Below are positions 35,827 through 45,008 of a DNA stretch of 64,000 nt, in pieces; positions within the stretch are counted from its first letter, which is position 1; every line of letters starts with the position of its first letter. The DNA lies in assembly GCA_965227265.1 (NCBI GenBank), contig OZ245738.1:2790001-2854000 (forward strand), in the 5' to 3' direction. The notes beneath the pieces were generated by a model. The model had not been told where the DNA came from and did not search any database. It was given only the letters and a program-made list of their open reading frames with translations. A program made the translations under genes and the position numbers. Source of the DNA: UBA2336 sp965227265 (GTDB taxonomy: Bacteria; Bacteroidota; Bacteroidia; Cytophagales; Cyclobacteriaceae).

Positions 35827-38325
35827 ATGGATAACAATCACACATCTTTTGATGAGCATGCCGTGCTTCATGATTTGAAGCATTACTTACCTGCGCAGGC
35901 TCCATTAAAAGATTTCATTCATCACAATACGCTGCACGCATTTCAAAATCTAAAATTCGATGTTGCATTGCGCAGCGCTTCTGAAATTCTTGGCTACAAA
36001 GTTTCACTCTCCATTGGTGAGTACCGAAGAATGTATGAATCCGGACGCATCCGAAAAGATGTGCTTACTAAAGTAATTGGCGATGAAAAAGGTGCAGCGA
36101 ATATAACAGCGTGGTCAGATAACGTAATCAACAAACGTTACGAAGCATCAACGCCTCCGCGCGTTGGCTCACTTCGTGCGAATTGGAAGAAACAATATCG
36201 CATGGATTTGGACTCGCTGGTTCATCCAATCTTGTTCAGAATCCTGTGCAGTTATCTGGATCAGGGTATTTCCATCTGGAACTTCCCAATCCGCGAAAAA
36301 AGCTTTCTTACTTCTATCCGCGAGATGGAGCGCAATACGTTTGCGAGTTTCTTTAGAGGAAAAAGAGCAAAGGAACTCTTATTAAAAAGCACGTGCGAAA
36401 TTTCTGAGCTCTTGAAAATTGTTGTAGGCGATGAATCGCTTTATCAACAATATCTTTTCGATCAGCAGTTTGCACATCAGGGTTGGTCGGGAATGATTTC
36501 CGTTATTGAAGATCAACCGCAAACCTTGCTCGATCAACGCAAAATTTCCATACACGATTTGATTGTTTTCGAATTACTGCTGGAGATTGATGCCCTTGAT
36601 GACCACTTGGGGAAGAGTTGGTCTCCGCTGTCGCGAAGCTTAAAAGAAAAACCTACTCCACTTTTCGCAGAAGTTCCTGAAACAGAATACAACGAAGTGA
36701 TGGCGATCTGGCAAAAAGCTTTTGAGTGGACATACTACGATGAAGTGCTGGCAGGTGTTAAAGGAAATAAAAAACAGAAGAAACTCATCGCGAACAAAAG
36801 CTTCCAGGCGATGTTTTGCATTGATGATCGTGAATGTTCATTGAGACGATACCTCGAAAAAATCGATCCTTCCTGCGAAACATTCGGCACACCCGGATTT
36901 TTTAGCGTGGAGTTCTTCTTTCAGCCGGAAGGCGGCAAGTTTTACACCAAGCTTTGCCCTGCTCCTGTTAAGCCCAAGTATCTTATTAAAGAGCTTGACT
37001 CAAAAGGCAAGCGTGAGCAGGATGCATATTTCACTAAGCATTCACATTCATTTTATGGAGGTTGGTTGATTTCACAAACGCTTGGCTTCTGGTCGGCTTT
37101 TAAACTGTTCATTAATATTTTCAGACCATCGATGAGTCCGGCAACGGCATCATCATTCAAGCACATGGATAAGTTTTCCCGACTTACCATCGAGAATAAA
37201 GATTTGAACGACCGTGAGAATGATTTGCAGATCGGGTTCACCGTGGCAGAGATGGCAATCCGGGTTGAGAGTCTTTTAAAAAGCATTGGCTTGATGAAAG
37301 ATTTTGCTCCGCTGGTTTACGTAGTAGGTCATGGTTCCAGTAGTGTAAACAATCCGCATTATGCGGCTTACGATTGCGGTGCATGTTCCGGTCGGGCCGG
37401 ATCGGTAAACTCCAGAACGCTTTGCTTCATGGCAAACCATCCTGCAGTTCGCGAGATCTTAAAATCAAAAGGCATTGACATTCCGTTCACGACACAATTT
37501 GTAGGTGGCTTGCATGATACGACACGCGATGAAGTGATGTTCTTTGACGAGAACTCATTGTCACCTGAAAATTTTGCACGTCATACTAAAAATGAAGTCA
37601 TCTTCGCTAACGCACTAGATTTTAACGCTAAAGAACGTTCCCGGAGATTTGAATCAATCGATACAATGCAATCTCCTGAAAAAGTACACGAACAGGTGAA
37701 GCTGCGCTCGGTTTCGTTGTTTGAGCCGAGGCCAGAGTTAAATCACGCTACAAATACACTTTGTATTATCGGAAGACGAGAGCTGACGAAAGGATTATTC
37801 CTCGATAGACGCTCGTTCCTTAATTCATACGATTATAGCATCGACCCGAAAGGCGACATACTCTTCGGAGTAATGAAACCGGTAGGTCCTGTTTGCGGTG
37901 GGATTAATCTTGAATATTTTTTCTCACGCGTAGACAATCAAAAACTTGGGGCTGGGACGAAGTTGCCGCACAATGTTATGGGCCTGTTTGGGGTGGCTAA
38001 TGGCATTGATGGTGATTTACGCCCTGGCTTACCAAGTCAAATGATTGAAGTGCATGATCCCGTTCGCTTAATGGTAATCGTTGAGCACTTCCCGGATGTT
38101 GTTCTGAATGTTATCCAGCGTGCGCCCGAAGTTTATGAGTGGTTTATTAATGAGTGGGTTCACATCACTGCGGTAAACCCGGAAACAAAGGAGCTTTCTG
38201 TTTTCAAGAACGGAAAATTCAATCCATACACTCCACTGAAAAATAATATTGAAACTGTGGCAGACATTACATCCGTACTGGAAACGCAGGAGGAAAATAT
38301 TTCGGTTTACGCTTTAGAATATTAA
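35827..38325 (+). CDS. dabA: Inorganic carbon uptake subunit DabA (DUF2309)
   Basis: 832 residues. DabA is the carbonic-anhydrase-like cytosolic subunit of the DAB complex, which hydrates CO2 to bicarbonate in one direction, driven by ion flow through DabB. The zinc-site residues are conserved with the known spacing: C331 and D333 in FCIDDRE, H502 in VVGHGSSS and C517 in DCGACSG (C-x-D, and 15 residues between H and C, as in the Halothiobacillus enzyme). HHNTLHAF near the start is also typical. No transmembrane segments. Four bases separate it from dabB. Well supported by residues and operon. Confidence 0.93.
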   Translation: MDNNHTSFDEHAVLHDLKHYLPAQAPLKDFIHHNTLHAFQNLKFDVALRSASEILGYKVSLSIGEYRRMYESGRIRKDVLTKVIGDEKGAANITAWSDNVINKRYEASTPPRVGSLRANWKKQYRMDLDSLVHPILFRILCSYLDQGISIWNFPIREKSFLTSIREMERNTFASFFRGKRAKELLLKSTCEISELLKIVVGDESLYQQYLFDQQFAHQGWSGMISVIEDQPQTLLDQRKISIHDLIVFELLLEIDALDDHLGKSWSPLSRSLKEKPTPLFAEVPETEYNEVMAIWQKAFEWTYYDEVLAGVKGNKKQKKLIANKSFQAMFCIDDRECSLRRYLEKIDPSCETFGTPGFFSVEFFFQPEGGKFYTKLCPAPVKPKYLIKELDSKGKREQDAYFTKHSHSFYGGWLISQTLGFWSAFKLFINIFRPSMSPATASSFKHMDKFSRLTIENKDLNDRENDLQIGFTVAEMAIRVESLLKSIGLMKDFAPLVYVVGHGSSSVNNPHYAAYDCGACSGRAGSVNSRTLCFMANHPAVREILKSKGIDIPFTTQFVGGLHDTTRDEVMFFDENSLSPENFARHTKNEVIFANALDFNAKERSRRFESIDTMQSPEKVHEQVKLRSVSLFEPRPELNHATNTLCIIGRRELTKGLFLDRRSFLNSYDYSIDPKGDILFGVMKPVGPVCGGINLEYFFSRVDNQKLGAGTKLPHNVMGLFGVANGIDGDLRPGLPSQMIEVHDPVRLMVIVEHFPDVVLNVIQRAPEVYEWFINEWVHITAVNPETKELSVFKNGKFNPYTPLKNNIETVADITSVLETQEENISVYALEY

Positions 38326-38329
38326 TAAC

Positions 38330-40198
38330 ATGACACTCTTTCTTAATTTTTTCATATTCATTCCGGTGGCAGGCTTTATTATAAGTCTACTCATTCCGGA
38401 TAAGCAGGAAACCTGGCTTTCGCGAACCGCATTTCTTACCGCAGGCTTGCACATGGCAGCTGCCTTTGGGTTTTTAATCTATTGGCTGATTAACGGATAC
38501 GAAGTTCTTAACCTTAAAGACATTAGTCTTTTTCAAACGGATGGCTACGAGTTCTTCATAGACTTTATGTTCGATAAGATCACAGCCACCTATTTGTTTG
38601 TTGGATCGATGCTTACGTTTCTGGTAACACTTTACAGTCGGTACTATCTGCATCGTGAAACCGGCTACAAGCGATTCTTCAACACCATACTTTTCTTTTA
38701 CATTGGTTACAACATCGTAATCTTTTCCGGAAACCTGGAAACATTGTTTGTGGGCTGGGAGATTCTTGGAGTTTCTTCTTTTCTGTTGATCGCCTTTTAT
38801 CGCGATCGGTATCTTCCTGTTAAAAATGCGGTAAAAGTATTTTCGATTTATCGCGTGGGTGATATTGGATTGATTCTGGCCATGTGGCTGAGTCACCATT
38901 TGTTTCATGAGAACATTACGTTCCTGAAGCTGAGCAATTACAATCTCATCCATGAGCATTTGCAAACGCACTCACTGATTGGCGTTCTGTTATCCTCGAT
39001 GATCCTGATTGCTGCGATGGCAAAATCTGCGCAGCTTCCGTTTTCATCATGGCTTCCGCGCGCGATGGAAGGCCCAACGCCTTCGAGTGCGATTTTTTAC
39101 GGATCACTGTCTGTTCACTTAGGTGTTTTCTTGTTGTTGAGAACATTTCCTTTTTGGGAGCATCAGCTTTCGATAAGAATCTTTATTGGAGCACTCGGAT
39201 TGGTGACCGCTGTTATTACGACTGGTATTGCCCGGGTTCAATCTTCTGTGAAAAGTCAGATTGCCTATTCATCCATTGCACAGATCGGATTGATCTTTAT
39301 TGAAGTTGCAGCCGGACTTGAAACACTTGCGCTCATTCACTTTGCCGGAAACGCATTCCTGAGAACATATCAATTACTCGTATCTCCGTCTGTCGTGACG
39401 TACATGATTCGCGAGCAGTTCTATACGTTTGTTCCGCGCTTACGCTCCATTGAAGATTCATTTCCGAAAAAAATCCAGTATACATTATATATGCTCTGTA
39501 TTAAAGAGTGGAATCTGGATTCTTTCATGTACCGCTTCTTATGGAATCCGATGAAGTGGGTTGGTAGAAGACTGGACTTTATGACGCTAAGCAGAACAAT
39601 CATTTTCTTCATCCCGGCTTTCGGAGCAGGTTTATTAAGCTTGTATTATGAAGATCAGATTCCGGTTAGCTACCACGAGTACTTATCAATACTGTATGCA
39701 GCAATCGGTTTGATCATGGTACTTAAATCATTCACCGAAAGAAAGCAAGCCCGCATGAGTTGGCTGCTGATCATTCTCACACATTTCTGGATTGCGTTGG
39801 CAATTCTCTTCAACGAACATTTCGGATTTGACGAAGTGCTGCTTTACCTCGGTGGCGTTGTCGTTGCCGGGTTACTTGGATTCATTGTTCTGCTGCGCTT
39901 AAAATCTTTGGAAGGTAATATTGATCTCGATCAGTTTCATGGTCACTCGTATAAGCATCCAAAAATTGCATTAGTGTTTTTGTTTGCCTGTTTAGGACTG
40001 GGAGCTTTTCCGGTAACACCATCGTTTGTCGGAGAAGATTTAATTTTCACCCACATCCATACCGATCAAGCAGTACTAGCGATAATCGTTGGATTGTGTT
40101 TTATCATTGACGTATTGTCCATTATGCGGATTTATGCGCGCGTGTTTCTCGGGCCGCATGCAAAATCTGTTTACGAAATGGCATACAGGTCTTCGTAG
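38330..40198 (+). CDS. dabB: Inorganic carbon uptake membrane subunit DabB (NuoL-like)
   Basis: 622 residues, about 14-16 hydrophobic segments, related to the complex I/Mrp antiporter subunit NuoL. Visible: FVGWEILGVSSFLLIAFYRDR, AKSAQLPFSSWLPRAMEGPTPSSAIFYGSLSVHLGVFLLLR with the conserved lysine of TM7, and RVQSSVKSQIAYSSIAQIGLI. It lacks the very long lateral helix of true NuoL and sits directly after dabA, so it is the cation-conducting partner that powers CO2 hydration. A terminator follows. No other complex I genes lie nearby, which excludes a nuo operon. Confidence 0.92.
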   Translation: MTLFLNFFIFIPVAGFIISLLIPDKQETWLSRTAFLTAGLHMAAAFGFLIYWLINGYEVLNLKDISLFQTDGYEFFIDFMFDKITATYLFVGSMLTFLVTLYSRYYLHRETGYKRFFNTILFFYIGYNIVIFSGNLETLFVGWEILGVSSFLLIAFYRDRYLPVKNAVKVFSIYRVGDIGLILAMWLSHHLFHENITFLKLSNYNLIHEHLQTHSLIGVLLSSMILIAAMAKSAQLPFSSWLPRAMEGPTPSSAIFYGSLSVHLGVFLLLRTFPFWEHQLSIRIFIGALGLVTAVITTGIARVQSSVKSQIAYSSIAQIGLIFIEVAAGLETLALIHFAGNAFLRTYQLLVSPSVVTYMIREQFYTFVPRLRSIEDSFPKKIQYTLYMLCIKEWNLDSFMYRFLWNPMKWVGRRLDFMTLSRTIIFFIPAFGAGLLSLYYEDQIPVSYHEYLSILYAAIGLIMVLKSFTERKQARMSWLLIILTHFWIALAILFNEHFGFDEVLLYLGGVVVAGLLGFIVLLRLKSLEGNIDLDQFHGHSYKHPKIALVFLFACLGLGAFPVTPSFVGEDLIFTHIHTDQAVLAIIVGLCFIIDVLSIMRIYARVFLGPHAKSVYEMAYRSS

Positions 40199-40225
40199 TT
40201 TAGGTTTAGAGTAACTACAGGGTTT

Positions 40226-40259
40226 GAAGGCTGGCCGGACGGGCTGGCCTTCATTTTTT
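40226..40259 (+). terminator. Intrinsic terminator after dabB
   Basis: GAAGGCTGGCC (40226-40236) pairs with GGCTGGCCTTC (40242-40252) over 11 positions (two G-T), followed by ATTTTTT. It ends the SulP-porin-DabA-DabB operon. Confidence 0.88.
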
Positions 40260-40326
40260 ACAATGATCTATGTCTTCACAGACCATGACTATCAACAAAA
40301 TCCTTTCATCGTCCGCCATATTTTTT

Positions 40327-40353
40327 TATCTTTAAAGTCCGGCAAACGGACTT
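40327..40353 (+). promoter_or_regulatory. -7-like box and inverted repeat abutting the antiporter start codon
   Basis: TATCTTTA (40327-40334) resembles the TAnnTTTG box. It is followed by the perfect inverted repeat AAGTCCG-gcaaa-CGGACTT (40335-40353), whose last base touches the ATG at 40354. No separate ribosome-binding sequence is visible. The repeat may be an operator at the transcription start or an RNA hairpin at the translation start. Confidence 0.45.
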
Positions 40354-41604
40354 ATGGAGCTATACTACTCATTTTCTGTCCTCATTGTCCTTACGGCAAT
40401 ATTTTCATACCTGAACCTCAGGTATTTAAAGTTACCGTCTGCCATCGGCATTATGCTGCTGGCGATGATCGTGTCGATCAGTCTGGTTATTGTAGGTAAG
40501 TCGTATCCGGATTTGTTTACCGGCTTCACCGACATCATTGCCAGTGTTGACTTCACCGAAGTGCTGATGGGTTCCATGCTGAACTTCCTGCTCTTTGCCG
40601 GAGCGATCCACATCAGCCTGCATGATTTGCGGAAACAACGAATTCCGGTGATGATATTTTCTACCGTGGGTGTGATCATATCAACGATTGTAGTCGGTAC
40701 GCTGATGTATTTTACCTTCATGTTATTAAGCGCTCCCATTCCATTTATCGAATGTCTTGTATTTGGGGCACTCATCTCCCCTACCGATCCGATTGCCGTT
40801 ATCGGAATTTTGAAAAAAGCTGGCATCCGGAAATCGTTAGAGATAAAAGTTGCCGGTGAATCACTCTTTAACGATGGTGTTGCCGTTGTGCTTTTTGCTG
40901 TATTGCTTCAGCTTGCGCAAGGCAGTGAAGTGCAGATAACATTTTTGCATGTAAGCGGATTGTTCATCCAGGAAGCCGGTGGCGGATTGCTGATGGGCTT
41001 AGTACTTGGATACATTGCTTCGCAGGGTATTAAAAGAATAAACAGTTACAACGTTACGGTTATGATTACACTGGCAGTTGTAATGGGCGGATACCTTGTC
41101 GCCAGAATGTTGCACATTTCAGGCCCACTTACGATGGTGACAGCCGGATTGGTTATCGGTAACTATGGCAAAGCTATCGCCATGTCAACTATGGATAAAG
41201 ATTACCTCGATAAATTCTGGGAATTGATTGATGAAATTTTGAATGCCATGCTGTTCCTCATTATTGGTTTTGAGTTGTTGTTAATTCCTAACCTGCAACA
41301 ATACTGGCTCATCGGTCCGATCACGATTCTGATTGTATTAACTTCAAGATTCGTTTCCATTTGGCTGCCAATCAAATTTGTTCCCAACATCGGCACGTTC
41401 GATGCGCGAACCATAACAATTCTTGTCTGGGGCGGATTACGGGGCGGTGTTTCCGTTGCGCTGGCCTTAACGATTGACGATCATCTTCATCATAATTTAT
41501 TCCTGGCGATCACGTATTACGTTGTGGTTTTCTCGATTGTTGTTCAGGGGCTAACCGTAGGTAAGCTTACGCAAATGCAAAAAGCTAACAAACGCGTGAA
41601 GTAG
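40354..41604 (+). CDS. CPA1-family Na+/H+ antiporter
   Basis: 416 residues with about 12-13 membrane segments. The CPA1 signatures are present: GALISPTDPIAVIGILKKAG after TM4 and the ion-binding GESLFNDGVAVVLFAVL with the N-D pair. Near the end, RTITILVWGGLRGGVSVALAL carries the conserved arginine. It exchanges sodium (or potassium) for protons across the inner membrane and has no large C-terminal cytosolic tail. It follows the DAB operon but is separated by a terminator and has its own promoter-like sequence; a role in maintaining the ion gradient used by DabB is only a suggestion. Confidence 0.9.
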   Translation: MELYYSFSVLIVLTAIFSYLNLRYLKLPSAIGIMLLAMIVSISLVIVGKSYPDLFTGFTDIIASVDFTEVLMGSMLNFLLFAGAIHISLHDLRKQRIPVMIFSTVGVIISTIVVGTLMYFTFMLLSAPIPFIECLVFGALISPTDPIAVIGILKKAGIRKSLEIKVAGESLFNDGVAVVLFAVLLQLAQGSEVQITFLHVSGLFIQEAGGGLLMGLVLGYIASQGIKRINSYNVTVMITLAVVMGGYLVARMLHISGPLTMVTAGLVIGNYGKAIAMSTMDKDYLDKFWELIDEILNAMLFLIIGFELLLIPNLQQYWLIGPITILIVLTSRFVSIWLPIKFVPNIGTFDARTITILVWGGLRGGVSVALALTIDDHLHHNLFLAITYYVVVFSIVVQGLTVGKLTQMQKANKRVK

Positions 41605-41661
41605 AAGCTTCACCAATTAAGAATAAACAAGTATCTTCGCAGACAACCCGAAAAACCCCAC

Positions 41662-42321
41662 ATGGAATTCACCGAGGGCGATATTTTCTATACCATTCTT
41701 GAGAATAAGTATCATCTGCATAAAGTCTTAAAAGCAGATCAGGATTTTAATGTGTATCACGTATTGGGCTACTCGCCTATGAATACATTACCTGATCCTG
41801 AAAAAGCAGATGAGCTTACAGTTTTCATTTATCATTTCCCGATCGACAAAAACGGATTTAAAAATCCCGTCCTATTTAAGAAAAGTACGGTCCGCGATGA
41901 GGAATTAACAGGCTATCACGAATACTTACGTCAAACCCAAAACATTGATTCGATCATTCAGGAAGCTACGCGCTATTTTCATGAAGGGTATTCGTTAACG
42001 GATCAGAAGAAACATGAAGAAGCTATTGAGAAATATTCGATGGCCGTCAACTTGTTTCCAACACTATACGAAGCCCTAGATAACCGCGCGTTTTGCAAAA
42101 TGGATCTTGGACGCTGGCAGGAAGCAATCGAAGATTTTAACTTATCACTTACCATCCATCCCTACAGTGCATTAGCTGAATTCTCCATCGGAGAATGCTA
42201 CATAAAGCTGAAAGACCTTGTCAAAGCAAAAGAATACTTTAACCGTGCGCTTGTGATTGATCCCGAGCATGAGCTTTCAAAGCAATTCTTACAGAGAATT
42301 GAACCTACAAAAGCGCTTTAA
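41662..42321 (+). CDS. Tetratricopeptide repeat protein
   Basis: 219 residues, no signal peptide. An N-terminal domain of about 95 residues (EGDIFYTILENKYHLHKVLKAD...YHVLGYSP) is unassigned. It is followed by three TPR units (about 105-215): YFHEGYSLTDQKKHEEAIEKYSMAVNLFP, LYEALDNRAFCKMDLGRWQEAIEDFNLSL and AEFSIGECYIKLKDLVKAKEYFNRALVIDP. A cytosolic protein-protein interaction role is likely; partner unknown. TATCTTCG, a -7-like box, lies about 24 nt before the ATG. Confidence 0.8.
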   Translation: MEFTEGDIFYTILENKYHLHKVLKADQDFNVYHVLGYSPMNTLPDPEKADELTVFIYHFPIDKNGFKNPVLFKKSTVRDEELTGYHEYLRQTQNIDSIIQEATRYFHEGYSLTDQKKHEEAIEKYSMAVNLFPTLYEALDNRAFCKMDLGRWQEAIEDFNLSLTIHPYSALAEFSIGECYIKLKDLVKAKEYFNRALVIDPEHELSKQFLQRIEPTKAL

Positions 42322-42364
42322 AATCCAGTAAATCAAGGTGGGGTAATAACCCAACCCACAAAAA

Positions 42365-42385
42365 GCAAAGTTTAGTTAACTTTGC
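42365..42385 (+). promoter_or_regulatory. Inverted repeat overlapping -7 box of marC
   Basis: GCAAAGTT-tagtt-AACTTTGC is a perfect 8-bp inverted repeat. Its right arm overlaps TAACTTTG (42377-42384), an exact TAnnTTTG box that ends 4 nt before the ATG at 42389. This would give an essentially leaderless transcript. The repeat could be a repressor site. Confidence 0.5.
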
Positions 42386-42388
42386 AGC

Positions 42389-42958
42389 ATGAGTATTAAA
42401 GAAATCTTCTCAGTAACCCTTATTCTATTTTCGGTAATTGATATTCTTGGGTCAATCCCATTCATTATCAATATTCGTAAACGCGAAGGACGAATTCATG
42501 CCGAGAAGGCAACGATCATTTCAGCTGTGTTGATGGTTGTGTTTCTTTTCCTCGGACAATCTATCCTTAACTTATTCGGACTTGATGTTGCCTCCTTTGC
42601 CGTAGCCGGAGCCATTGTGATCTTTATTGTTGCCATGGAAATGATACTCGGCATTACATTAATTAAAGACGATCCGGACGCTAAAGGAACAGGCTCTATT
42701 GTACCCATTGCTTTTCCATTAATCGCAGGGGCCGGTACATTAACAACTATTCTTTCGTTACGCGCGGTATATGCTGAAGTCAACATTCTTGTTGGTATTG
42801 TAATCAATTTGATTTTCGTTTACATCGTGCTGCGTTCATCTGCATGGCTTGAGCGTGTTATTGGTAAAGCGGGCTTCGCTGTGTTGCGCAGAATCTTTGG
42901 CGTGATCCTTCTTGCCATCGCGGTTAAGATCTTTAAAGACAACGTCTTTCCTTCCTAA
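42389..42958 (+). CDS. MarC-family integral membrane protein
   Basis: 189 residues with six hydrophobic segments. The MarC/UPF0056 signature is clear: TLILFSVIDILGSIPFIINIRKREGR at the start, LFGLDVASFAVAGAIVIFIVAMEMI, then the DDPDAKGTGSIVPIAFPLIAGAGTLTTIL loop. The family was once linked to multiple antibiotic resistance, but its transport activity is unproven. Inner membrane. The gene stands alone with its own promoter-like box and no visible Shine-Dalgarno. Confidence 0.88.
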   Translation: MSIKEIFSVTLILFSVIDILGSIPFIINIRKREGRIHAEKATIISAVLMVVFLFLGQSILNLFGLDVASFAVAGAIVIFIVAMEMILGITLIKDDPDAKGTGSIVPIAFPLIAGAGTLTTILSLRAVYAEVNILVGIVINLIFVYIVLRSSAWLERVIGKAGFAVLRRIFGVILLAIAVKIFKDNVFPS

Positions 42959-43061
42959 CACCTGTCAGTCGACAGCAGATTCATGCTCCGAAATCGTGCG
43001 CATATTTTCGAATATTGCCTTATCTTTATCAAATTGTTAAGTAATATCTTATTTCGATAAA

Positions 43062-44315
43062 ATGGTTGTGAAGAATTTGGTGAAGCTCGCTCTGTCTCTT
43101 TTTGTTTTCAGTGCTCTTGTAATCTTTTCTGCTTGTTCTTCTGATGAAGACAAAGATCCGGATATAACGGCAGCGGAAGGACTTTTCATTAATGAGATAT
43201 CCGCCTCCGGTGATGATTGGATTGAATTGTACAATTCAACAAGTAACACCAAGAACATCAGCGGTTACGTTATATACGATGATGGCGATGCCCAATATAC
43301 TTTACCGGAAGGCACAACAATCTTAGGCAACGGATACCTCGTACTGTATTGCGATGATGAAAATAATGGACTGCACACCAACTTTAAGCTTTCTTCGGAT
43401 GGCGAAACGGTTACACTAAAAAATTCAACTAACGAAATAGCAGAAGTTGTAAAGTATCCTAAACTGGATAATGGTCAATCATACGGCCGCTACCCGGATG
43501 GATCAGATGACTTCGCGATCTCCGGAATAACCAGCGAAGGTGCATCTAACAACGAATCAAATGCTCCCGCTATTACTACCATTACCCGTACACCACTTGT
43601 TCCTGCATTAAATCAAGCTGTTACCATTCAGGTTGAGTTAACCAATACTGCACAACTAAGCACGGTTAAACTTTTTTATAGATTTAATAGCACAGGGGCA
43701 TACACAGAAGTCGCCATGACCAAGCCCGGAAATTTTTATACAGCAAGTATTCCCGGTCAATCGGTAACAGGCAAAGTAGATTACTATGTCGAGGCAAAAA
43801 GCACTACCGGAGCTGTCAGCTATAAACCTTTTGATGCACCCGATGATGCGTATCATTATTTATTGAACACAGATGTACTGCCTCAACTCTATATTAATGA
43901 GATCATGGCTTCCAGCACAAGTACCTTTCCTGATAATGATGGCGAAACAGATGAGTTTGACGATTGGATCGAAATCTACAATGCCAGTGGTACAACGGTT
44001 GACCTTAGCGGAATGTATCTATCCGATGATCTTACCGATCCTTTCAAATCTAAAATTCCTGCGGGATTAACAGTTTCTGCAGGTGGTTTCGTGCGGTTTT
44101 GGGCTGATGAACAAGGAAGTCAGGGGCCGTTGCACATGAGCTTTAAGCTTGGCAAAGGCGGAGAGGCTGTAGGATTATTTTATATTGATGGAAGAACGAT
44201 TGACAGTAAAACTTTTGGAGAACAGGACGATGATAAATCATTCGGCCGCTCTGTAGATGGCGGAGGTACCTGGCAACAGTTTACAAGCCCAACTCCGGGA
44301 GCTTCCAACGACTAA
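43062..44315 (+). CDS. Lipoprotein with two lamin-tail (LTD) domains
   Basis: 417 residues. Lipoprotein signal with lipobox FSAC (Cys25). LTD 1 (about 40-155: LFINEISASGDDWIELYNSTSNTKNISGYVIYDD, GYLVLYCDD, KLSSDGETVTL), a central Ig-like domain (about 165-265) and LTD 2 (about 270-415: LYINEIMASSTSTF, DDWIEIYNASGTTVDLSGMYLSDD, FKLGKGGEAVGLF). LTD domains in bacteria are surface beta-sandwich modules often found with CotH proteins, as here: the CotH gene downstream carries two of the same domains. First gene of the five-gene envelope block; 21 nt before the DUF4956 gene. Confidence 0.82.
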   Translation: MVVKNLVKLALSLFVFSALVIFSACSSDEDKDPDITAAEGLFINEISASGDDWIELYNSTSNTKNISGYVIYDDGDAQYTLPEGTTILGNGYLVLYCDDENNGLHTNFKLSSDGETVTLKNSTNEIAEVVKYPKLDNGQSYGRYPDGSDDFAISGITSEGASNNESNAPAITTITRTPLVPALNQAVTIQVELTNTAQLSTVKLFYRFNSTGAYTEVAMTKPGNFYTASIPGQSVTGKVDYYVEAKSTTGAVSYKPFDAPDDAYHYLLNTDVLPQLYINEIMASSTSTFPDNDGETDEFDDWIEIYNASGTTVDLSGMYLSDDLTDPFKSKIPAGLTVSAGGFVRFWADEQGSQGPLHMSFKLGKGGEAVGLFYIDGRTIDSKTFGEQDDDKSFGRSVDGGGTWQQFTSPTPGASND

Positions 44316-44336
44316 TATTTTAAACGAACGTAATAA

Positions 44337-45008
44337 ATGTTTGAGCTCTTCCCCGATCAACCTGTTTATGAATATCCGCAATTAGTAAATGTAATCTATT
44401 GCTTTGCGTGGGCGTTTGTGCTTTCTGCCATTATTGCTGTTACTCACCGGCTCACGTTTACAGGAGAATACTATCCTAAAAACTTTTTCCAGTCGTTAAT
44501 ACTTGGATCAATTGTAACCGCCATGGTGATGATGGCGATTGGCGATAGTCTTGCCCGGGGTTTAGGTGTTTTCGGTGCGATGGCGATCATTCGTTTCCGT
44601 ACGCGCATTGATGATCCGCGCGATGTACTTTTCCTGTTTGCTGCCTTAAGTACCGGACTTGCGGTTGGGGTATACGGTTTTACAGTGTCCTTTGCCGGAA
44701 CAATTTTGTTTTGTGGCATAGCGTTTCTGTTACACCTTTCTCCGTTCAGAAGCTTTACCAGTCCCAACATGTTGTTCTTCAACCTCAAGAACAATGAAGA
44801 TTTGAATGCAGTACTTAAAATTGTTGAACAACACACGGCCGCACATCGTCTTGTAACCATTAGTGTTACAAAAGAAAATGCCACGCGCTATCAATACGCA
44901 ATCACCTTTCACAAAGAGCAGGAGAAGGATGTTCTTTTCAACGCCTTATTAGTTGTTGAAGGATTGAGTCAACCGAAGATCACTGTAAACGAACCTGACA
45001 ATGCCTAA
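44337..45008 (+). CDS. DUF4956 membrane protein
   Basis: 223 residues. Four hydrophobic segments in the first 145 residues; the conserved cytosolic loop ARGLGVFGAMAIIRFRTRIDDPRDVLFLFAALSTGLAVGVYG is the DUF4956 hallmark. The C-terminal ~70 residues form a small alpha/beta domain (LVTISVTKENATRYQYAITFHKEQEKDVLFNALLVVEG). DUF4956 genes occur beside CotH and VTC (polyphosphate polymerase-like) genes in many bacteria; here CotH is present but no VTC gene is seen. It overlaps the start of the HlyD-like gene by 8 nt, implying coupled translation. Function unknown. Confidence 0.83.
   Translation: MFELFPDQPVYEYPQLVNVIYCFAWAFVLSAIIAVTHRLTFTGEYYPKNFFQSLILGSIVTAMVMMAIGDSLARGLGVFGAMAIIRFRTRIDDPRDVLFLFAALSTGLAVGVYGFTVSFAGTILFCGIAFLLHLSPFRSFTSPNMLFFNLKNNEDLNAVLKIVEQHTAAHRLVTISVTKENATRYQYAITFHKEQEKDVLFNALLVVEGLSQPKITVNEPDNA

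Noticed and set aside
38330..40198. NADH dehydrogenase subunit L of complex I
   Set aside because: It stands next to dabA and no other nuo genes are present, so it is DabB.
40224..40499. Open frame overlapping the antiporter start in another frame
   Set aside because: It runs through the dabB terminator and out of frame into the antiporter gene; no recognisable product.
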